A DNA stretch of 7,657 nucleotides from JAYZVT01 sp050248375 (lineage in GTDB: Bacteria > Pseudomonadota > Alphaproteobacteria > Rhizobiales > Methyloligellaceae). Made by a program: the position numbers and the translations under genes. The notes beneath the pieces were generated by a model. The model was not told the origin of the DNA, searched no databases, and saw nothing but the letters and a program-made list of their open reading frames with translations. The DNA is taken from the NCBI GenBank assembly GCA_050248375.1, contig JBFWSL010000191.1, positions 1 to 7,657 of the forward strand. The letters run 5' to 3'. Positions 6,824-7,657 of this stretch are shown in pieces (the stretch's first letter is position 1; the number at the start of each line of letters is the position of its first letter).

Positions 6824-7657
6824 ATGAAAAATCTGTTGAGTGTGGCCGCATTGGCCCTCGGCCTCGCTTTGCCGGGGCTGGCCCATGCGGACGTCAAGAT
6901 CGCCGTGAACGGCCCCATGACCGGCGAATACGCGACTTTCGGCAAGCAGTTCCAGGACGGCGCCAATATGGCCGTCGAGGACATCAACAAGGCCGGCGGC
7001 GTGCTCGGCCAGAAGATCGAGCTGCAGTTCGGCGACGACGCCTGCGATCCCAAGCAGGCGGTGGCCATCGCCAACAAGGTCGCCGGCGACAAGGTCGCGC
7101 TGGTGGCGGGCCACTTCTGCTCCGGTTCCTCGATCCCGGCTTCCGCAGTCTATTCGGAAGAGAACATCGTCCAGATCTCGCCCGCCTCCACCAATCCGAA
7201 GTTCACCGACGAGCGCAAGGGTCCCAACGTGTTCCGCGTCTGCGGCCGTGACGACCAGCAGGGCTCCGTCGCCGGCGCTTATCTGGCCAAGCACTTCAAG
7301 GACAAGAACGTCGCCATCGTCCATGACAAGCAGGCCTATTCGAAGGGTCTCGCCGACGAGACCAAGAAGGCGATGAACGCCGCCGGCAAGAACGAAGTGT
7401 TGTACGAGACCATCACTCCCAAGGAGAAGGACTACACCGCCCTCGTCTCCAAACTGAAGGCGGCCAAGGTCGACGTGCTCTACTACGGCGGCTACCATAC
7501 CGAAGCCGGCCTCATCGTGCGACAGATGCGCGACCAGGGCATGAGCACCGTCCTCGTCGGCGGCGACGCGCTGGTCACCAAGGAGTATGCCGACATCACC
7601 GGCAAGGCCGGCGACGGCACACTGATGACCTTCTCCCCCGACCCGCGCAAGAACCCC
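6824..7657 (+). CDS. livK: Branched-chain amino acid substrate-binding protein (3' end beyond window)
   Basis: This is the periplasmic binding protein that captures the amino acid and delivers it to LivHM. 278 codons are present, about three quarters of the usual 365-375, and the frame is open at the right edge. Residues 1-22 form a Sec signal peptide (basic MK, hydrophobic LLSVAALALGLALPGL, cleavage after AHA at 20-22). The mature protein begins DVKIAVNGPMTGEYATFGKQ. Family motifs include DDACDPKQAV (71-80) and GHFCSGSS (96-103), whose C73 and C99 match the conserved LivJ/LivK disulfide, ISPAST (118-123) in the ligand pocket, VCGRDDQQGSVAG (139-151), IVHDKQAYSKGLA (165-177) with Y172, and VLYYGGYHTEAG (218-229). 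The symbol livK versus livJ is arbitrary, because the two are paralogues in E. coli. Substrate could be Leu/Ile/Val or a broader amino-acid or amide range. Placing the binding protein last, after a gap, differs from E. coli. Confidence 0.95.
   Translation, partial: MKNLLSVAALALGLALPGLAHADVKIAVNGPMTGEYATFGKQFQDGANMAVEDINKAGGVLGQKIELQFGDDACDPKQAVAIANKVAGDKVALVAGHFCSGSSIPASAVYSEENIVQISPASTNPKFTDERKGPNVFRVCGRDDQQGSVAGAYLAKHFKDKNVAIVHDKQAYSKGLADETKKAMNAAGKNEVLYETITPKEKDYTALVSKLKAAKVDVLYYGGYHTEAGLIVRQMRDQGMSTVLVGGDALVTKEYADITGKAGDGTLMTFSPDPRKNP

Overview
This window is chromosomal DNA from a GC-rich proteobacterium. Protein motifs and gene order fit an alphaproteobacterium, perhaps Rhodospirillales-like. 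That placement rests on recalled family resemblance, not on a search. I see no phage, transposon, CRISPR, tRNA or rRNA sequence.

Layout: (1) 1-2027, minus strand: most of fadE, a large membrane-associated acyl-CoA dehydrogenase, cut off by the left edge of the window. (2) 2028-2336: a 309-bp divergent intergenic region. It holds a good sigma70-like promoter for the rightward operon, an 11-bp perfect inverted repeat straddling that promoter's -10, a possible leader hairpin, and a weaker promoter candidate for fadE. (3) 2337-6672, plus strand: a tightly packed operon, livH-livM-livG-livF plus a small membrane protein of the DUF6867 type. Junctions are 4-nt overlaps (livH/livM and livM/livG), a 1-nt gap (livG/livF) and a 1-nt overlap (livF/DUF6867). 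(4) 6673-6823: a 151-bp gap with no clear terminator or promoter. (5) 6824-7657, plus strand: the periplasmic substrate-binding protein (livK/livJ type), cut off by the right edge.

Together the plus-strand genes encode a complete high-affinity branched-chain amino acid (or related amino acid/amide) ABC importer. The binding protein captures substrate in the periplasm, LivH and LivM form the inner-membrane channel, and LivG and LivF hydrolyse ATP. The DUF6867 protein is an uncharacterised membrane passenger. FadE on the other strand performs the first dehydrogenation of fatty-acid beta-oxidation.

I found no new multi-gene system. The points most worth a second look are a roughly 65-residue, histone H1-like Lys/Ala/Pro-rich N-terminal extension on LivF, the operator-like inverted repeat on the liv promoter, and the DUF6867 gene locked into the operon.
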